A stretch of DNA of 64,000 nucleotides from Balanoglossus misakiensis (lineage: Eukaryota > Hemichordata), in the NCBI GenBank assembly GCA_040954595.2, contig CM082589.2:10106001-10170000 (forward strand). The letters are read 5' to 3'. The notes below the pieces were generated by a model. It searched no databases, was not told the origin of the DNA, and saw nothing but the letters and a program-made list of their open reading frames with translations. Every line of letters starts with the position of its first letter. The stretch's first letter is position 1. Made by a program: the position numbers and the translations under genes. Positions 21,101-36,600 of the stretch are shown here, piece after piece.

Positions 21101-24100
21101 CTCTGCGCCTCACAACAGAATTCGGTAAATAAACGAGGCTGTTTGGAAGCAACCATGGAACTTTTAGAACTATCCGTCGATCTACAGAGTCTAGTGGAAA
21201 AATGTCTAATGCGCATAGGCCTATCATGTGTTCTGTGCCTCACAACAGAAATCGGTAAATAAACGAGGCTGTTTGGAAGCAACCATGGAAATTGTACAAC
21301 TATCCGTCGATCTACAGAGTCTAGTGGAAAACGTTCTTATGCGCATAGGCCTATCTATGTGTTATGCGCATCACAACAGAAATCGGTAAATAAACGAGGC
21401 TGTATTTGGAAGCAACCATGAAATTTTACAACTATCCGTCGATCTACAGAGTCTGGTGGAAAACTTCCTTATGCGCATAGACCTATTACGTGTTCTGCGC
21501 CTCACAACAGAATTCGGTAAATAAACGAGGCTGTTTGGAAGCAACCATGGACATTGTACAACTATCCGTCGATCTACAAAGTCTAGTGGAAAACGTTCTT
21601 ATGCGCATAGGCCTATCTATGTGTTATGCGCATCACAACAGAAATCGCTAAATAAACGAGGCTGTATTTGGAAGCAACCATGAAATTTTACAACTATCCG
21701 TCGATCTACAGAGTCTAGTGGAAAAATGTCTCATGCGCATAGGCCTATCATGTGTTCTGCGCCTCACAACAGAATTCGGTAAATAAACGAGGCTGTTTGG
21801 AAGCAACCATGGAAATTTTACAACTATCCGTCGATCTACAGAGTCTAGTGGAAAACGTTATTATGCGCATAGGCCTATATATGTGTTCTGCGCATCACAA
21901 CAGAATTTTGTAAACAAACGAGGCTGTGTTTGGAAGCAACCATGGACATTTTAGAACTAACTCTCGATCTACAGAGTCTATAGTGGAAAACTTTCTTATG
22001 CACATATGCCTATCTATGTGTTCTGCGCCTCACAACAGAATTCGGTAAATAAACGAGGCTGTTTGGAAGCAACCATGGAAATTTTACAACTATCCGTCGA
22101 TCTACAGAGTCTAGTGGAAAACGTTATTATGCGCATAGGCCTATATATGTGTTCTGCGCATCACAACAGAATTTTGTAAACAAACGAGGCTGTGTTTGGA
22201 AGCAACCATGGAAATTTTAGAACTATCTCTCGATCTACAGAGTCTAGTGGAAAACTTTATTATGCACATATGCCTATCTATGTGTTCTGCGCATCACAAC
22301 AGAAATCGGTAAATAAACGAGGCTGTTTGGAAGCAACCATGGAAATTTTACAACTATCCGTCGATCTACAGAGTCTGGTGGAAAACTTTCTTATGCGCAT
22401 AGGCCTATTACGTGCTCTGCGCCTCACAACAGAATTCGGTAAATAAACGAGGCTGTTTGGAAGCAACCATGGAAATTTTAGAACTATCCGTCGATCTACA
22501 GAGTCTAGTGGAAAAATGTCTTATGCGCATAGGCCTATCATGTGTTCTGTGCCTCACAACAGAAATCGGTAAATAAACGAGGCTGTTTGGAAGCAACCAT
22601 GGAAATTGTACAACTATCCGTCGATCTACAGAGTCTGGTGGAAAACTTCCTTATGCGCATAGGCCTATCTATGTGTTATGCGCATCACAACAGAAATCGG
22701 TAAATAAACGAGGCTGTATTTGGAAGCAACCATGAAATTTTACAACTATCCGTCGATCTACAGAGTCTGGTGGAAAACTTCCTTATGCGCATAGACCTAT
22801 TACGTGTTCTGCGCCTCACAACAGAATTCGGTAAATAAACGAGGCTGTTTGGAAGCAACCATGGACATTGTACAACTATCCGTCGATCTACAAAGTCTAG
22901 TGGAAAACGTTCTTATGCGCATAGGCCTATCTATGTGTTATGCGCATCACAACAGAAATCGCTAAATAAACGAGGCTGTATTTGGAAGCAACCATGAAAT
23001 TTTACAACTATCCGTCGATCTACAGAGTCTAGTGGAAAAATGTCTCATGCGCATAGGCCTATCATGTGTTCTGCGCCTCACAACAGAAATCGGTAAATAA
23101 ACGAGGCTGTTTGGAAGCAACCATGGAAATTTTACAGCTATCCGTCGATCTACAGAGTCTAGTGGAAACGTTCTTATGCGCATAGGCCTATATATGTGTT
23201 CTGCGCATCACAACAGAATTTTGTAAACAAACGAGGCTGTGTTTGGTAGCAACCATGGACATTTTAGAACTATCTCTCGATCTACAGAGTCTATAGTGGA
23301 AAACTTTCTTATGCACATATGCCTATCTATGTGTTCTGCGCCTCACAACAGAATTCGGTAAATAAACGAGGCTGTTTGGAAGCAACCATGGAAATTTTAC
23401 AACTATCCGTCGATCTACAGAGTCTAGTGGAAAACGTTATTATGCGCATAGGCCTATATATGTGTTCTGCGCATCACAACAGAATTTTGTAAACAAACGA
23501 GGCTGTGTTTGGAAGCAACCATGGACATTTTAGAACTATCTCTCGATCTACAGAGTCTATAGTGGAAAACTTTCTTATGCACATATGCCTATCTATGTGT
23601 TCTGCGCCTCACAACAGAATTCGGTAAATAAACGAGGCTGTTTGGAAGCAACCATGGAAATTTTACAACTATCCGTCGATCTACAGAGTCTAGTGGAAAA
23701 CGTTATTATGCGCATAGGCCTATCTATGTGTTATGCGCATCACAACAGAAATCGGTAAATAAACGAGGCTGTATTTGGAAGCAACCATGAAATTTTACAA
23801 CTATCCGTCGATCTACAGAGTCTGGTGGAAAACTTCCTTATGCGCATAGACCTATTACGTGTTCTGCGCCTCACAACAGAATTCGGTAAATAAACGAGGC
23901 TGTTTGGAAGCAACCATGGACATTGTACAACTATCCGTCGATCTACACAGTCTAGTGGAAAACGTTCTTATGCGCATAGGCCTATCTATGTGTTATGCGC
24001 ATCACAACAGAAATCGCTAAATAAACGAGGCTGTATTTGGAAGCAACCATGAAATTTTACAACTATCCGTCGATCTACAGAGTCTAGTGGAAAAATGTCT

Positions 24101-24134
24101 CATGCGCATAGGCCTATCATGTGTTCTGCGCCTC

Positions 24135-26190
24135 ACAACAGAAATCGGTAAATAAACGAGGCTGTTTGGAAGCAACCATGGAAATTTTACAGCTATCCGT
24201 CGATCTACAGAGTCTAGTGGAAACGTTCTTATGCGCATAGGCCTATATATGTGTTCTGCGCATCACAACAGAATTTTGTAAACAAACGAGGCTGTGTTTG
24301 GTAGCAACCATGGACATTTTAGAACTATCTCTCGATCTACAGAGTCTATAGTGGAAAACTTTCTTATGCACATATGCCTATCTATGTGTTCTGCGCCTCA
24401 CAACAGAATTCGGTAAATAAACGAGGCTGTTTGGAAGCAACCATGGAAATTTTACAACTATCCGTCGATCTACAGAGTCTAGTGGAAAACGTTATTATGC
24501 GCATAGGCCTATATATGTGTTCTGCGCATCACAACAGAATTTTGTAAACAAACGAGGCTGTGTTTGGAAGCAACCATGGACATTTTAGAACTATCTCTCG
24601 ATCTACAGAGTCTATAGTGGAAAACTTTCTTATGCACATATGCCTATCTATGTGTTCTGCGCCTCACAACAGAATTCGGTAAATAAACGAGGCTGTTTGG
24701 AAGCAACCATGGAAATTTTACAACTATCCGTCGATCTACAGAGTCTAGTGGAAAACGTTATTATGCGCATAGGCCTATATATGTGTTCTGCGCATCACAA
24801 CAGAATTTTGTAAACAAACGAGGCTGTGTTTGGAAGCAACCATGGAAATTTTAGAACTATCTCTCGATCTACAGAGTCTAGTGGAAAACTTTATTATGCA
24901 CATATGCCTATCTATGTGTTCTGCGCATCACAACAGAAATCGGTAAATAAACGAGGCTGTTTGGAAGCAACCATGGAAATTTTACAGCTATCCGTCGATC
25001 TACAGAGTCTAGTGGAAACGTTCTTATGCGCATAGGCCTATATATGTGTTCTGCGCATCACAACAGAATTTTGTAAACAAACGAGGCTGTGTTTGGTAGC
25101 AACCATGGACATTTTAGAACTATCTCTCGATCTACAGAGTCTATAGTGGAAAACTTTCTTATGCACATATGCCTATCTATGTGTTCTGCGCCTCACAACA
25201 GAATTCGGTAAATAAACGAGGCTGTTTGGAAGCAACCATGGAAATTTTACAACTATCCGTCGATCTACAGAGTCTAGTGGAAAACGTTATTATGCGCATA
25301 GGCCTATATATGTGTTCTGCGCATCACAACAGAATTTTGTAAACAAACGAGGCTGTGTTTGGAAGCAACCATGGACATTTTAGAACTATCTCTCGATCTA
25401 CAGAGTCTATAGTGGAAAACTTTCTTATGCACATATGCCTATCTATGTGTTCTGCGCCTCACAACAGAATTCGGTAAATAAACGAGGCTGTTTGGAAGCA
25501 ACCATGGAAATTTTACAACTATCCGTCGATCTACAGAGTCTAGTGGAAAACGTTATTATGCGCATAGGCCTATATATGTGTTCTGCGCATCACAACAGAA
25601 TTTTGTAAACAAACGAGGCTGTGTTTGGAAGCAACCATGGAAATTTTAGAACTATCTCTCGATCTACAGAGTCTAGTGGAAAACTTTATTATGCACATAT
25701 GCCTATCTATGTGTTCTGCGCATCACAACAGAAATCGGTAAATAAACGAGGCTGTTTGGAAGCAACCATGGAAATTTTACAGCTATCCGTCGATCTACAG
25801 AGTCTAGTGGAAACGTTCTTATGCGCATAGGCCTATATATGTGTTCTGCGCATCACAACAGAATTTTGTAAACAAACGAGGCTGTGTTTGGTAGCAACCA
25901 TGGACATTTTAGAACTATCTCTCGATCTACAGAGTCTATAGTGGAAAACTTTCTTATGCACATATGCCTATCTATGTGTTCTGCGCCTCACAACAGAATT
26001 CGGTAAATAAACGAGGCTGTTTGGAAGCAACCATGGAAATTTTACAACTATCCGTCGATCTACAGAGTCTAGTGGAAAACGTTATTATGCGCATAGGCCT
26101 ATATATGTGTTCTGCGCATCACAACAGAATTTTGTAAACAAACGAGGCTGTGTTTGGAAGCAACCATGGACATTTTAGAACTATCTCTCC
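24135..26190. repeat. Higher-order repeat, 795 bp (6 monomers), ~2.6 copies
   Basis: gaaattttacagctatcc recurs at 24181, 24976 and 25771, with gtagcaaccatgg one monomer further on each time. The third copy diverges near 26190 (ctctccatctac). A related segment at 23126 is 1,055 bp upstream of 24181, so an 8-monomer duplication preceded or accompanied this one. Confidence 0.88.
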
Positions 26191-26999
26191 ATCTACAGAG
26201 TCTAGTGGAAAACTTTATTATGCACATATGCCTATCTATGTGTTCTGCGCATCACAACAGAAATCGGTAAATAAACGAGGATGTTTGAAAGCAACCATGG
26301 AAATTTTACAACTATCCGTCGATCTACAGAGTCTGGTGGAAAACTTTCTTATGCGCATAGGCCTATTACGTGCTCTGCGCCTCACAACAGAATTCGGTAA
26401 ATAAACGAGGCTGTTTGGAAGCAATCATGGAAATTTTAGAACTATCCGTCGATCTACAGAGTCTAGTGGGAAACTTTCTTATGCGCATAGGCATATGTAT
26501 GTGTTCAGCGCATCACAACAGAATTTTATAAATGAACGAGGCTGTGTTTGGAAACAACCATGGAAATTTTACAACTATCCGTCGATCTACGGAGTCTGGT
26601 GGAAAACTTTCTTATGCGCATAGGCCTATCATGTGTTCTGCGCCTCACAACAGAAATCGGTAAATAAACGAGGCTGTTTGGAAGCAACCATGGACATTTT
26701 AGAACTATCTCTCGATCTACAGAGTCTATAGTGGAAAACTTTCTTATGCACATATGCCTATCTATGTGTTATGCGCATCACAACAGAAATCGGTAAATAA
26801 ACGAGGCTGTATTTGGAAGCAATCATGAAATTTTACAACTATCCGTCGATCTACAGAGTCTGGTGGAAAACTTCCTTATGCGCATAGACCTATTACGTGT
26901 TCTGCGCCTCACAACAGAATTCGGTAAATAAACGATGCTGTTTGGAAGCAACCATGGAAATTGTACAACTATCCGTCGATCTACAGAGTCAATAGTGGA

Positions 27000-29900
27000 A
27001 AACTTTCTTATGCACATATGCCTATCTATGTGTTCTGCGCCTCACAACAGAATTCGGTAAATAAACGAGGCTGTTTGGAAGCAACCATGGAAATTTTACA
27101 ACTATCCGTCGATCTACAGAGTCTAGTGGAAAACGTTATTATGCGCATAGGCCTATATATGTGTTCTGCGCATCACAACAGAATTTTGTAAACAAACGAG
27201 GCTGTGTTTGGAAGCAACCATGGAAATTTTAGAACTATCTCTCGATCTACAGAGTCTAGTGGAAAACTTTATTATGCACATATGCCTATCTATGTGTTCT
27301 GCGCATCACAACAGAAATCGGTAAATAAACGAGGCTGTTTGGAAGCAACCATGGAAATTTTACAGCTATCCGTCGATCTACAGAGTCTAGTGGAAACGTT
27401 CTTATGCGCATAGGCCTATATATGTGTTCTGCGCATCACAACAGAATTTTGTAAACAAACGAGGCTGTGTTTGGTAGCAACCATGGACATTTTAGAACTA
27501 TCTCTCGATCTACAGAGTCTATAGTGGAAAACGTTCTTATGCACATATGCCTATCTATGTGTTCTGCGCCTCACAACAGAATTCGGTAAATAAACGAGGC
27601 TGTTTGGAAGCAACCATGGAAATTTTAGAACTATCTCTCGATGTACAGAGTCTATAGTGGAAAACTTTATTATGCACATATGCCTATCTATGTGTTCTGC
27701 GCATCACAACAGAAATCGGTAAATAAACGAGGCTGTTTGGAAGCAACCATGGAAATTTTACAGCTATCCGTCGATCTACAGAGTCTAGTGGAAACGTTCT
27801 TATGCGCATAGGCCTATATATGTGTTCTGCGCATCACAACAGAATTTTGTAAACAAACGAGGCTGTGTTTGGTAGCAACCATGGAAATTTTACAACTATC
27901 TCTCGATCTACAGAGTCTATAGTGGAAAACTTTCTTATTCACATATGCCTATCTATGTGTTCTGCGCCTCAAAACAGAATTCCGCAAATAAACGAGGCTG
28001 TTTGGAAGCAAACATGGAAGTTTTAGAACTATCTCTCGATCTACAGTGTATAGTGGAAAACGTTCATATGCGCATAGGCCTATCTATGTGTTCTGCGCAT
28101 CACAACAGAATTTTGTAAACAATCGAGGATGTGTTTGGAAGCAATCATGGAAATTTTAGAACTATTCGTCGATCTACGGAGTCTAGTGGAAAACTTTCTT
28201 ATGCGCATAGACCTATCATGTGTTCTGCGCCTCACAACAGAAATCGGTAAATAAACGAGGCTGTTTGGAAGCAACCATAGAAATTTTACAGCTATCCGTC
28301 GATCTACAGAGTCTAGTGGAAACGTTCTTATGCGCATAGGCCTATATATGTGTTCTGCGCATCACAACAGAATGTTGTAAACAAACGAGGCTGTGTTTGG
28401 TAGCAACCATGGACATTTTAGAACTATCTCTCGATCTACAGAGTCTATAGTGGAAAACTTTCTTATGCACATATGCCTATCTATGTGTTCTGCGCCTCAC
28501 AACAGAATTCGGTAAATAAACGAGGCTGTTTGGAAGCAACCATGGAAATTTTACAACTATCCGTCGATCTACAGAGTCTAGTGGAAAACGTTATTATGCG
28601 CATAGGCCTATATATGTGTTCTGCGCATCACAACAGAATTTTGTAAACAAACGAGGCTGTGTTTGGAAGCAACCATGGAAATTTTAGAACTATCTCTCGA
28701 TCTACAGAGTCTAGTGGAAAACTTTATTATGCACATATGCCTATCTATGTGTTCTGCGCATCACAACAGAAATCGGTAAATAAACGAGGCTGTTTGGAAG
28801 CAACCATGGAAATTTTACAGCTATCCGTCGATCTACAGAGTCTAGTGGAAACGTTCTTATGCGCATAGGCCTATATATGTGTTCTGCGCATCACAACAGA
28901 ATTTTGTAAACAAACGAGGCTGTGTTTGGTAGCAACCATGGACATTTTAGAACTATCTCTCGATCTACAGAGTCTATAGTGGAAAACGTTCTTATGCACA
29001 TATGCCTATCTATGTGTTCTGCGCCTCACAACAGAATTCGGTAAATAAACGAGGCTGTTTGGAAGCAACCATGGAAATTTTAGAACTATCTCTCGATGTA
29101 CAGAGTCTATAGTGGAAAACTTTATTATGCACATATGCCTATCTATGTGTTCTGCGCATCACAACAGAAATCGGTAAATAAACGAGGCTGTTTGGAAGCA
29201 ACCATGGAAATTTTACAGCTATCCGTCGATCTACAGAGTCTAGTGGAAACGTTCTTATGCGCATAGGCCTATATATGTGTTCTGCGCATCACAACAGAAT
29301 TTTGTAAACAAACGAGGCTGTGTTTGGTAGCAACCATGGAAATTTTACAACTATCTCTCGATCTACAGAGTCTATAGTGGAAAACTTTCTTATTCACATA
29401 TGCCTATCTATGTGTTCTGCGCCTCAAAACAGAATTCCGCAAATAAACGAGGCTGTTTGGAAGCAAACATGGAAGTTTTAGAACTATCTCTCGATCTACA
29501 GTGTATAGTGGAAAACGTTCATATGCGCATAGGCCTATCTATGTGTTCTGCGCATCACAACAGAATTTTGTAAACAATCGAGGATGTGTTTGGAAGCAAT
29601 CATGGAAATTTTAGAACTATTCGTCGATCTACGGAGTCTAGTGGAAAACTTTCTTATGCGCATAGGCCTATCATGTGTTCTGCGCCTCACAACAGAAATC
29701 GGTAAATAAACGAGGCTGTTTGGAAGCAACCATAGAAATTTTACAGCTATCCGTCGATCTACAGAGTCTAGTGGAAACGTTCTTATGCGCATAGGCCTAT
29801 ATATGTGTTCTGCGCATCACAACAGAATGTTGTAAACAAACGAGGCTGTGTTTGGTAGCAACCATGGACATTTTAGAACTATCTCTCGATCTACAGAGTC

Positions 29901-30130
29901 TATAGTGGAAAACTTTCTTATGCACATATGCCTATCTATGTGTTCTGCGCCTCACAACAGAATTCGGTAAATAAACGAGGCTGTTTGGAAGCAACCATGG
30001 AAATTTTACAACTATCCGTCGATCTACAGAGTCTAGTGGAAAACGTTATTATGCGCATAGGCCTATATATGTGTTCTGCGCATCACAACAGAATTTTGTA
30101 AACAAACGAGGCTGTGTTTGGAAGCAACCA
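27000..30130. repeat. Higher-order repeat, 1,455 bp (11 monomers), ~2.15 copies
   Basis: Copies are in register from 27000 and 28455. Shared private variants mark both: ctctcgatgtacag (27640/29095), cttattcacatatg (27932/29387), ccatagaaatttt (28276/29731) and cagaatgttg (28371/29826). A partial third copy runs to about 30130. Confidence 0.9.
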
Positions 30131-30699
30131 TGGACATTTTAGAACTATCTCTCGATCTACAGAGTCTATAGTTGGAAACTTTCTTATGCACATAGGCCTA
30201 TCTATGTGTTCTGTGCCTCACAACAGAATTCGGTAAATAAACGAGGCTGTTTGGAAGCAACCATGGAAATTTTAGAACTATCCGTCGATCTACAGAGTCT
30301 AGTGGAAAACGTTCTTATGCGCATAGGCCTATATATGTGTTCTGCGCATCACAACAGAATTTTGTAAACAAACGAGGCTGTGTTTGAAAGCAACCATGGA
30401 AATTTTAGAACTATCTCTCGATGTACAGAGTCTATAGTGGAAAACTTTCTTATGCACATATGCCTATCTATGTGTTCTGCGCCTCAAAACAGAATTCCGT
30501 AAATAAACGAGGCTGTTTGGAAGCAAACATGGAAATTTTAGAACTAACTCTCGATCTACAGAGTATAGTGGAAAACGTTCATATGCGCATAGGCCTATCT
30601 ATGTGTTCTGCGCATCACAACAGAATTTTGTAAACAAACCAGGCTTTGTTTGGAAGCAACCATGGACATTTTAGAACTATTCGTCGATCTACGGAGTCT

Positions 30700-33600
30700 A
30701 GTGGAAAACTTTCTTATGCGCATAGGCATATGTATGTGTTCTACGCATCACAACAGAATTCGGTAAATAAACGAGGCTGTTTGGAAACAACCATGGAAAT
30801 TTTTGAACTATCCGTTGATCTAAAGTTGAAAAGTTTTTTATGCGCATAGGCCTATCTATGTGTTCTGCGCCTCACAACAGAAATCGGTAAATAAACGAGG
30901 CTGTTTGGAAGCAACCATGGAAATTTTACAACTATCTCTCGATCTACAGAGTCTATAGTGGAAAACTTTCTTATTCACATATGCCTATCTATGTGTTCTG
31001 CGCCTCAAAACAGAATTCCGCAAATAAACGAGGCTGTTTGGAAGCAAACATGGAAGTTTTAGAACTATCTCTCGATCTACAGTGTATAGTGGAAAACGTT
31101 CATATGCGCATAGGCCTATCTATGTGTTCTGCGCATCACAACAGAATTTTGTAATCAATCGAGGATGTGTTTGGAAGCAATCATGGAAATTTTAGAACTA
31201 TCCGTCGATCTACAGAGTCTAGTGGGAAACTTTCTTATGCGCATAGGCATATGTATGTGTTCAGCGCATCACAACAGAATTTTGTAAATGAACGAGGCTG
31301 TGTTTGGAAACAACCATGGAAATTTTAGAACTATCTCTCGATCTAAAGTTGAAAAGTTTCTTATGCGCATAGGCCTATTACGTGTTCTGCGCCTCACAAC
31401 AGAATTCGGTAAATAAACGAGGCTGTTTGGAAGCAACAATGGAAATTTTAGAACTATCCGTCGATCTACGGAGTATAGTGGAAAACGTTCATATGCGCAT
31501 AGGCCTATATATGTGTTCTGCGCATCACAACAGAATTTTGTAAACAATCGAGGATGTGTTTGGAAGCAATCATGGAAATTTTAGAACTATCCGTCGATCT
31601 ACAGAGTCTAGTGGGAAACTTTCTTATGCGCATAGGCATATGTATGTGTTCAGCGCATCACAACAGAATTTTGTAAATGAACGAGGCTGTGTTTGGAAAC
31701 AACCATGGAAATTTTACAACTATCCGTCGATCTACGGAGTCTGGTGGAAAACTTTCTTATGCGCATAGGCCTATTACGTGCTCTGCGCCTCACAACAGAA
31801 TTCGGTAAATAAACGAGGCTGTTTGGAAGCAACCATGGACATTTTAGAACTATCCGTCGATCTACAGAGTCTAGTGGAAAAATGTCTTATGCGCATAGGC
31901 CTGTCATGTGTTCTGCGCCTCACAACAGAAATCGGTAAATAAACGAGGCTGTTTGGAAGCAACCATGGAAATTGTACAACTATCCGTCGATCTACAGAGT
32001 CTAGTGGAAAACGTTCTTATGCGCATAGGCCTATCTATGTGTTATGCGCATCACAACAGAAATCGGTAAATAAACGAGGCTGTATTTTGAAGCAACCATG
32101 AAATTTAACAACTATCCGTCGATCTACAGAGTCTGGTGGAAAACTTCCTTATGCGCATAGACCTATTACGTGTTCTGCGCCTCACAACAGAATTCCGTAA
32201 ATAAACGATGCTGTTTGGAAGCAACCATGGAAATTGTACAACTATCCGTCGATCTACAGAGTCTAGTGGAAAACGTTCTTATGCGCATAGGCCTATCTAT
32301 GTGTTATGCGCATCTCAACAGAAATCGGTAAATAAACGAGGCTGTGTTTGGAAGCAACCATGGACATTTTAGAACTATCTACAGAGTCTATAGTGGAAAA
32401 CTTTCTTATGCACATATGCCTATCTATGTGTTCTGCGCCTCACAACAGAAATCGGTAAATAAACGAGGCTGTTTAAAAGCAACCATGGAAATTTTACAGC
32501 TATCCGTCGATCTACAGAGTCTAGTGGAAACGTTCTTATGCGCATAGGCCTATATATGTGTTCTGCGCATCACAACAGAATTTTGTAAACAAACGAGGCT
32601 GTGTTTGGAAGCAACCATGGACATTTTAGAACTATCTCTCGATCTACAGAGTCTATAGTGGAAAACTTTCTTATGCACATATGCCTATCTATGTGTTCTG
32701 CGCCTCACAACAGAATTCGGTAAATAAACGAGGCTGTTTGGAAGCAACCATGGAAATTTTACAACTATCCGTCGATCTACAGAGTCTAGTGGAAAACGTT
32801 ATTATGCGCATAGGCCTATATATGTGTTCTGCGCATCACAACAGAATTTTGTAAACAAACGAGGCTGTGTTTGGAAGCAACCATGGAAATTTTAGAACTA
32901 TCTCTCGATCTACAGAGTCTAGTGGAAAACTTTATTATGCACATATGCCTATCTATGTGTTCTGCGCATCACAACAGAAATCGGTAAATAAACGAGGCTG
33001 TTTGGAAGCAACCATGGAAATTTTACAACTATCCGTCGATCTACAGAGTCTGGTGGAAAACTTTCTTATGCGCATAGGCATATGTATGTGTTCTACGCAT
33101 CACAACAGAATTCGGTAAATAAACGAGGCTGTTTGGAAACAACCATGGAAATTTTTGAACTATCCGTTGATCTAAAGTTGAAAAGTTTTTTATGCGCATA
33201 GGCCTATCTATGTGTTCTGCGCCTCACAACAGAAATCGGTAAATAAACGAGGCTGTTTGGAAGCAACCATGGAAATTTTACAACTATCTCTCGATCTACA
33301 GAGTCTATAGTGGAAAACTTTCTTATTCACATATGCCTATCTATGTGTTCTGCGCCTCAAAACAGAATTCCGCAAATAAACGAGGCTGTTTGGAAGCAAA
33401 CATGGAAGTTTTAGAACTATCTCTCGATCTACAGTGTATAGTGGAAAACGTTCATATGCGCATAGGCCTATCTATGTGTTCTGCGCATCACAACAGAATT
33501 TTGTAAACAATCGAGGATGTGTTTGGAAGCAATCATGGAAATTTTAGAACTATCCGTCGATCTACAGAGTCTAGTGGAAACTTTCTTATGCGCATAGGCA

Positions 33601-36600
33601 TATGTATGTGTTCAGCGCATCACAACAGAATTTTGTAAATGAACGAGGCTGTGTTTGGAAACAACCATGGAAATTTTACAACTATCCGTCGATCTACGGA
33701 GTCTGGTGGAAAACTTTCTTATGCGCATAGGCCTATTACGTGCTCTGCGCCTCACAACAGAATTCGGTAAATAAACGAGGCTGTTTGGAAGCAACCATGG
33801 AAATTTTAGAACTATCCGTCGATCTACAGAGTCTAGTGGAAAAATGTCTTATGCGCATAGGCCTATCATGTGTTCTGCGCCTCACAACAGAAATCGGTAA
33901 ATAAACGAGGCTGTTTGGAAGCAACCATGGAAATTGTACAACTATCCGTCGATGTACAGAGTCTAGTGGAAAACGTTATTATGCGCATAGGCCTATATAT
34001 GTGTTATGCGCATCACAACAGAAATCGGTAAATAAACGAGGCTGTATTTGGAAGCAACCATGAAATTTTACAACTATCCGTCGATCTACAGAGTCTGGTG
34101 GAAAACTTCCTTATGCGCATAGACCTATTACGTGTTCTGCGCCTCACAACAGAATTCGGTAAATAAACGATGCTGTTTGGAAGCAACCATGGAAATTGTA
34201 CAACTATCCGTCGATCTACAGAGTCTAGTGGAAAACGTTCTTATGCGCATAGGCCTATCTATGTGTTATGCGCATCACAACAGAAATCGGTAAATAAACG
34301 AGGCTGTGTTTGGAAGCAACCATGGACATTTTAGAACTATCTCTCGATCTACAGAGTCTGTAGTGGAAAACTTTCTTATGCACATATGCCTATCTATGTG
34401 TTCTGCGCCTCACAACAGAATTCGGTAAATAAACGAGGCTGTTTGGAAGCAACCATGGAAATTTTACAGCTATCCGTCGATCTACAGAGTCTAGTGGAAA
34501 CGTTCTTATGCGCATAGGCCTATATATGTGTTCTGCGCATCACAACAGAATTTTGTAAACAAACGAGGCTGTGTTTGGAAGCAACCATGGACATTTTAGA
34601 ACTATCTCTCGATCTACAGAGTCTATAGTGGAAAACTTTCTTATGCACATATGCCTATCTATGTGTTCTGCGCCTCACAACAGAATTCGGTAAATAAACG
34701 AGGCTGTTTGGAAGCAACCATGGAAATTTTACAACTATCCGTCGATCTACAGAGTCTAGTGGAAAACGTTATTATGCGCATAGGCCTATATATGTGTTCT
34801 GCGCATCACAACAGAATTTTGTAAACAAACGAGGCTGTGTTTGGAAGCAACCATGGAAATTTTAGAACTATCTCTCGATCTACAGAGTCTAGTGGAAAAC
34901 TTTATTATGCACATATGCCTATCTATGTGTTCTGCGCATCACAACAGAAATCGGTAAATAAACGAGGCTGTTTGGAAGCAACCATGGAAATTTTACAACT
35001 ATCCGTCGATCTACAGAGTCTGGTGGAAAACTTTCTTATGCGCATAGGCATATGTATGTGTTCTACGCATCACAACAGTATTCGGTAAATAAACGAGGCT
35101 GTTTGGAAACAACCATGGAAATTTTTGAACTATCCGTTGATCTAAAGTTGAAAAGTTTTTTATGCGCATAGGCCTATCTATGTGTTCTGCGCCTCACAAC
35201 AGAAATCGGTAAATAAACGAGGCTGTTTGGAAGCAACCATGGAAATTTTACAACTATCTCTCGATCTACAGAGTCTATAGTGGAAAACTTTCTTATTCAC
35301 ATATGCCTATCTATGTGTTCTGCGCCTCAAAACAGAATTCCGCAAATAAACGAGGCTGTTTGGAAGCAAACATGGAAGTTTTAGAACTATCTCTCGATCT
35401 ACAGTGTATAGTGGAAAACGTTCATATGCGCATAGGCCTATCTATGTGTTCTGCGCATCACAACAGAATTTTGTAAACAATCGAGGATGTGTTTGGAAGC
35501 AATCATGGAAATTTTAGAACTATCCGTCGATCTACAGAGTCTAGTGGAAACTTTCTTATGCGCATAGGCATATGTATGTGTTCAGCGCATCACAACAGAA
35601 TTTTGTAAATGAACGAGGCTGTGTTTGGAAACAACCATGGAAATTTTACAACTATCCGTCGATCTACGGAGTCTGGTGGAAAACTTTCTTATGCGCATAG
35701 GCCTATTACGTGCTCTGCGCCTCACAACAGAATTCGGTAAATAAACGAGGCTGTTTGGAAGCAACCATGGAAATTTTAGAACTATCCGTCGATCTACAGA
35801 GTCTAGTGGAAAAATGTCTTATGCGCATAGGCCTATCATGTGTTCTGCGCCTCACAACAGAAATCGGTAAATAAACGAGGCTGTTTGGAAGCAACCATGG
35901 AAATTGTACAACTATCCGTCGATGTACAGAGTCTAGTGGAAAACGTTATTATGCGCATAGGCCTATATATGTGTTATGCGCATCACAACAGAAATCGGTA
36001 AATAAACGAGGCTGTATTTGGAAGCAACCATGAAATTTTACAACTATCCGTCGATCTACAGAGTCTGGTGGAAAACTTCCTTATGCGCATAGACCTATTA
36101 CGTGTTCTGCGCCTCACAACAGAATTCGGTAAATAAACGATGCTGTTTGGAAGCAACCATGGAAATTGTACAACTATCCGTCGATCTACAGAGTCTAGTG
36201 GAAAACGTTCTTATGCGCATAGGCCTATCTATGTGTTATGCGCATCACAACAGAAATCGGTAAATAAACGAGGCTGTGTTTGGAAGCAACCATGGACATT
36301 TTAGAACTATCTCTCGATCTACAGAGTCTGTAGTGGAAAACTTTCTTATGCACATATGCCTATCTATGTGTTCTGCGCCTCACAACAGAATTCGGTAAAT
36401 AAACGAGGCTGTTTGGAAGCAACCATGGAAATTTTACAGCTATCCGTCGATCTACAGAGTCTAGTGGAAACGTTCTTATGCGCATAGGCCTATATATGTG
36501 TTCTGCGCATCACAACAGAATTTTGTAAACAAACGAGGCTGTGTTTGGAAGCAACCATGGACATTTTAGAACTATCTCTCGATCTACAGAGTCTATAGTG

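Noticed and set aside
28160-28195. CENP-B box-like sequence in monomers with attcgtcgatctacgg
   Set aside because: The string has TTCG and ACGG, but the required internal A and CGGG spacing of the CENP-B box does not fit.
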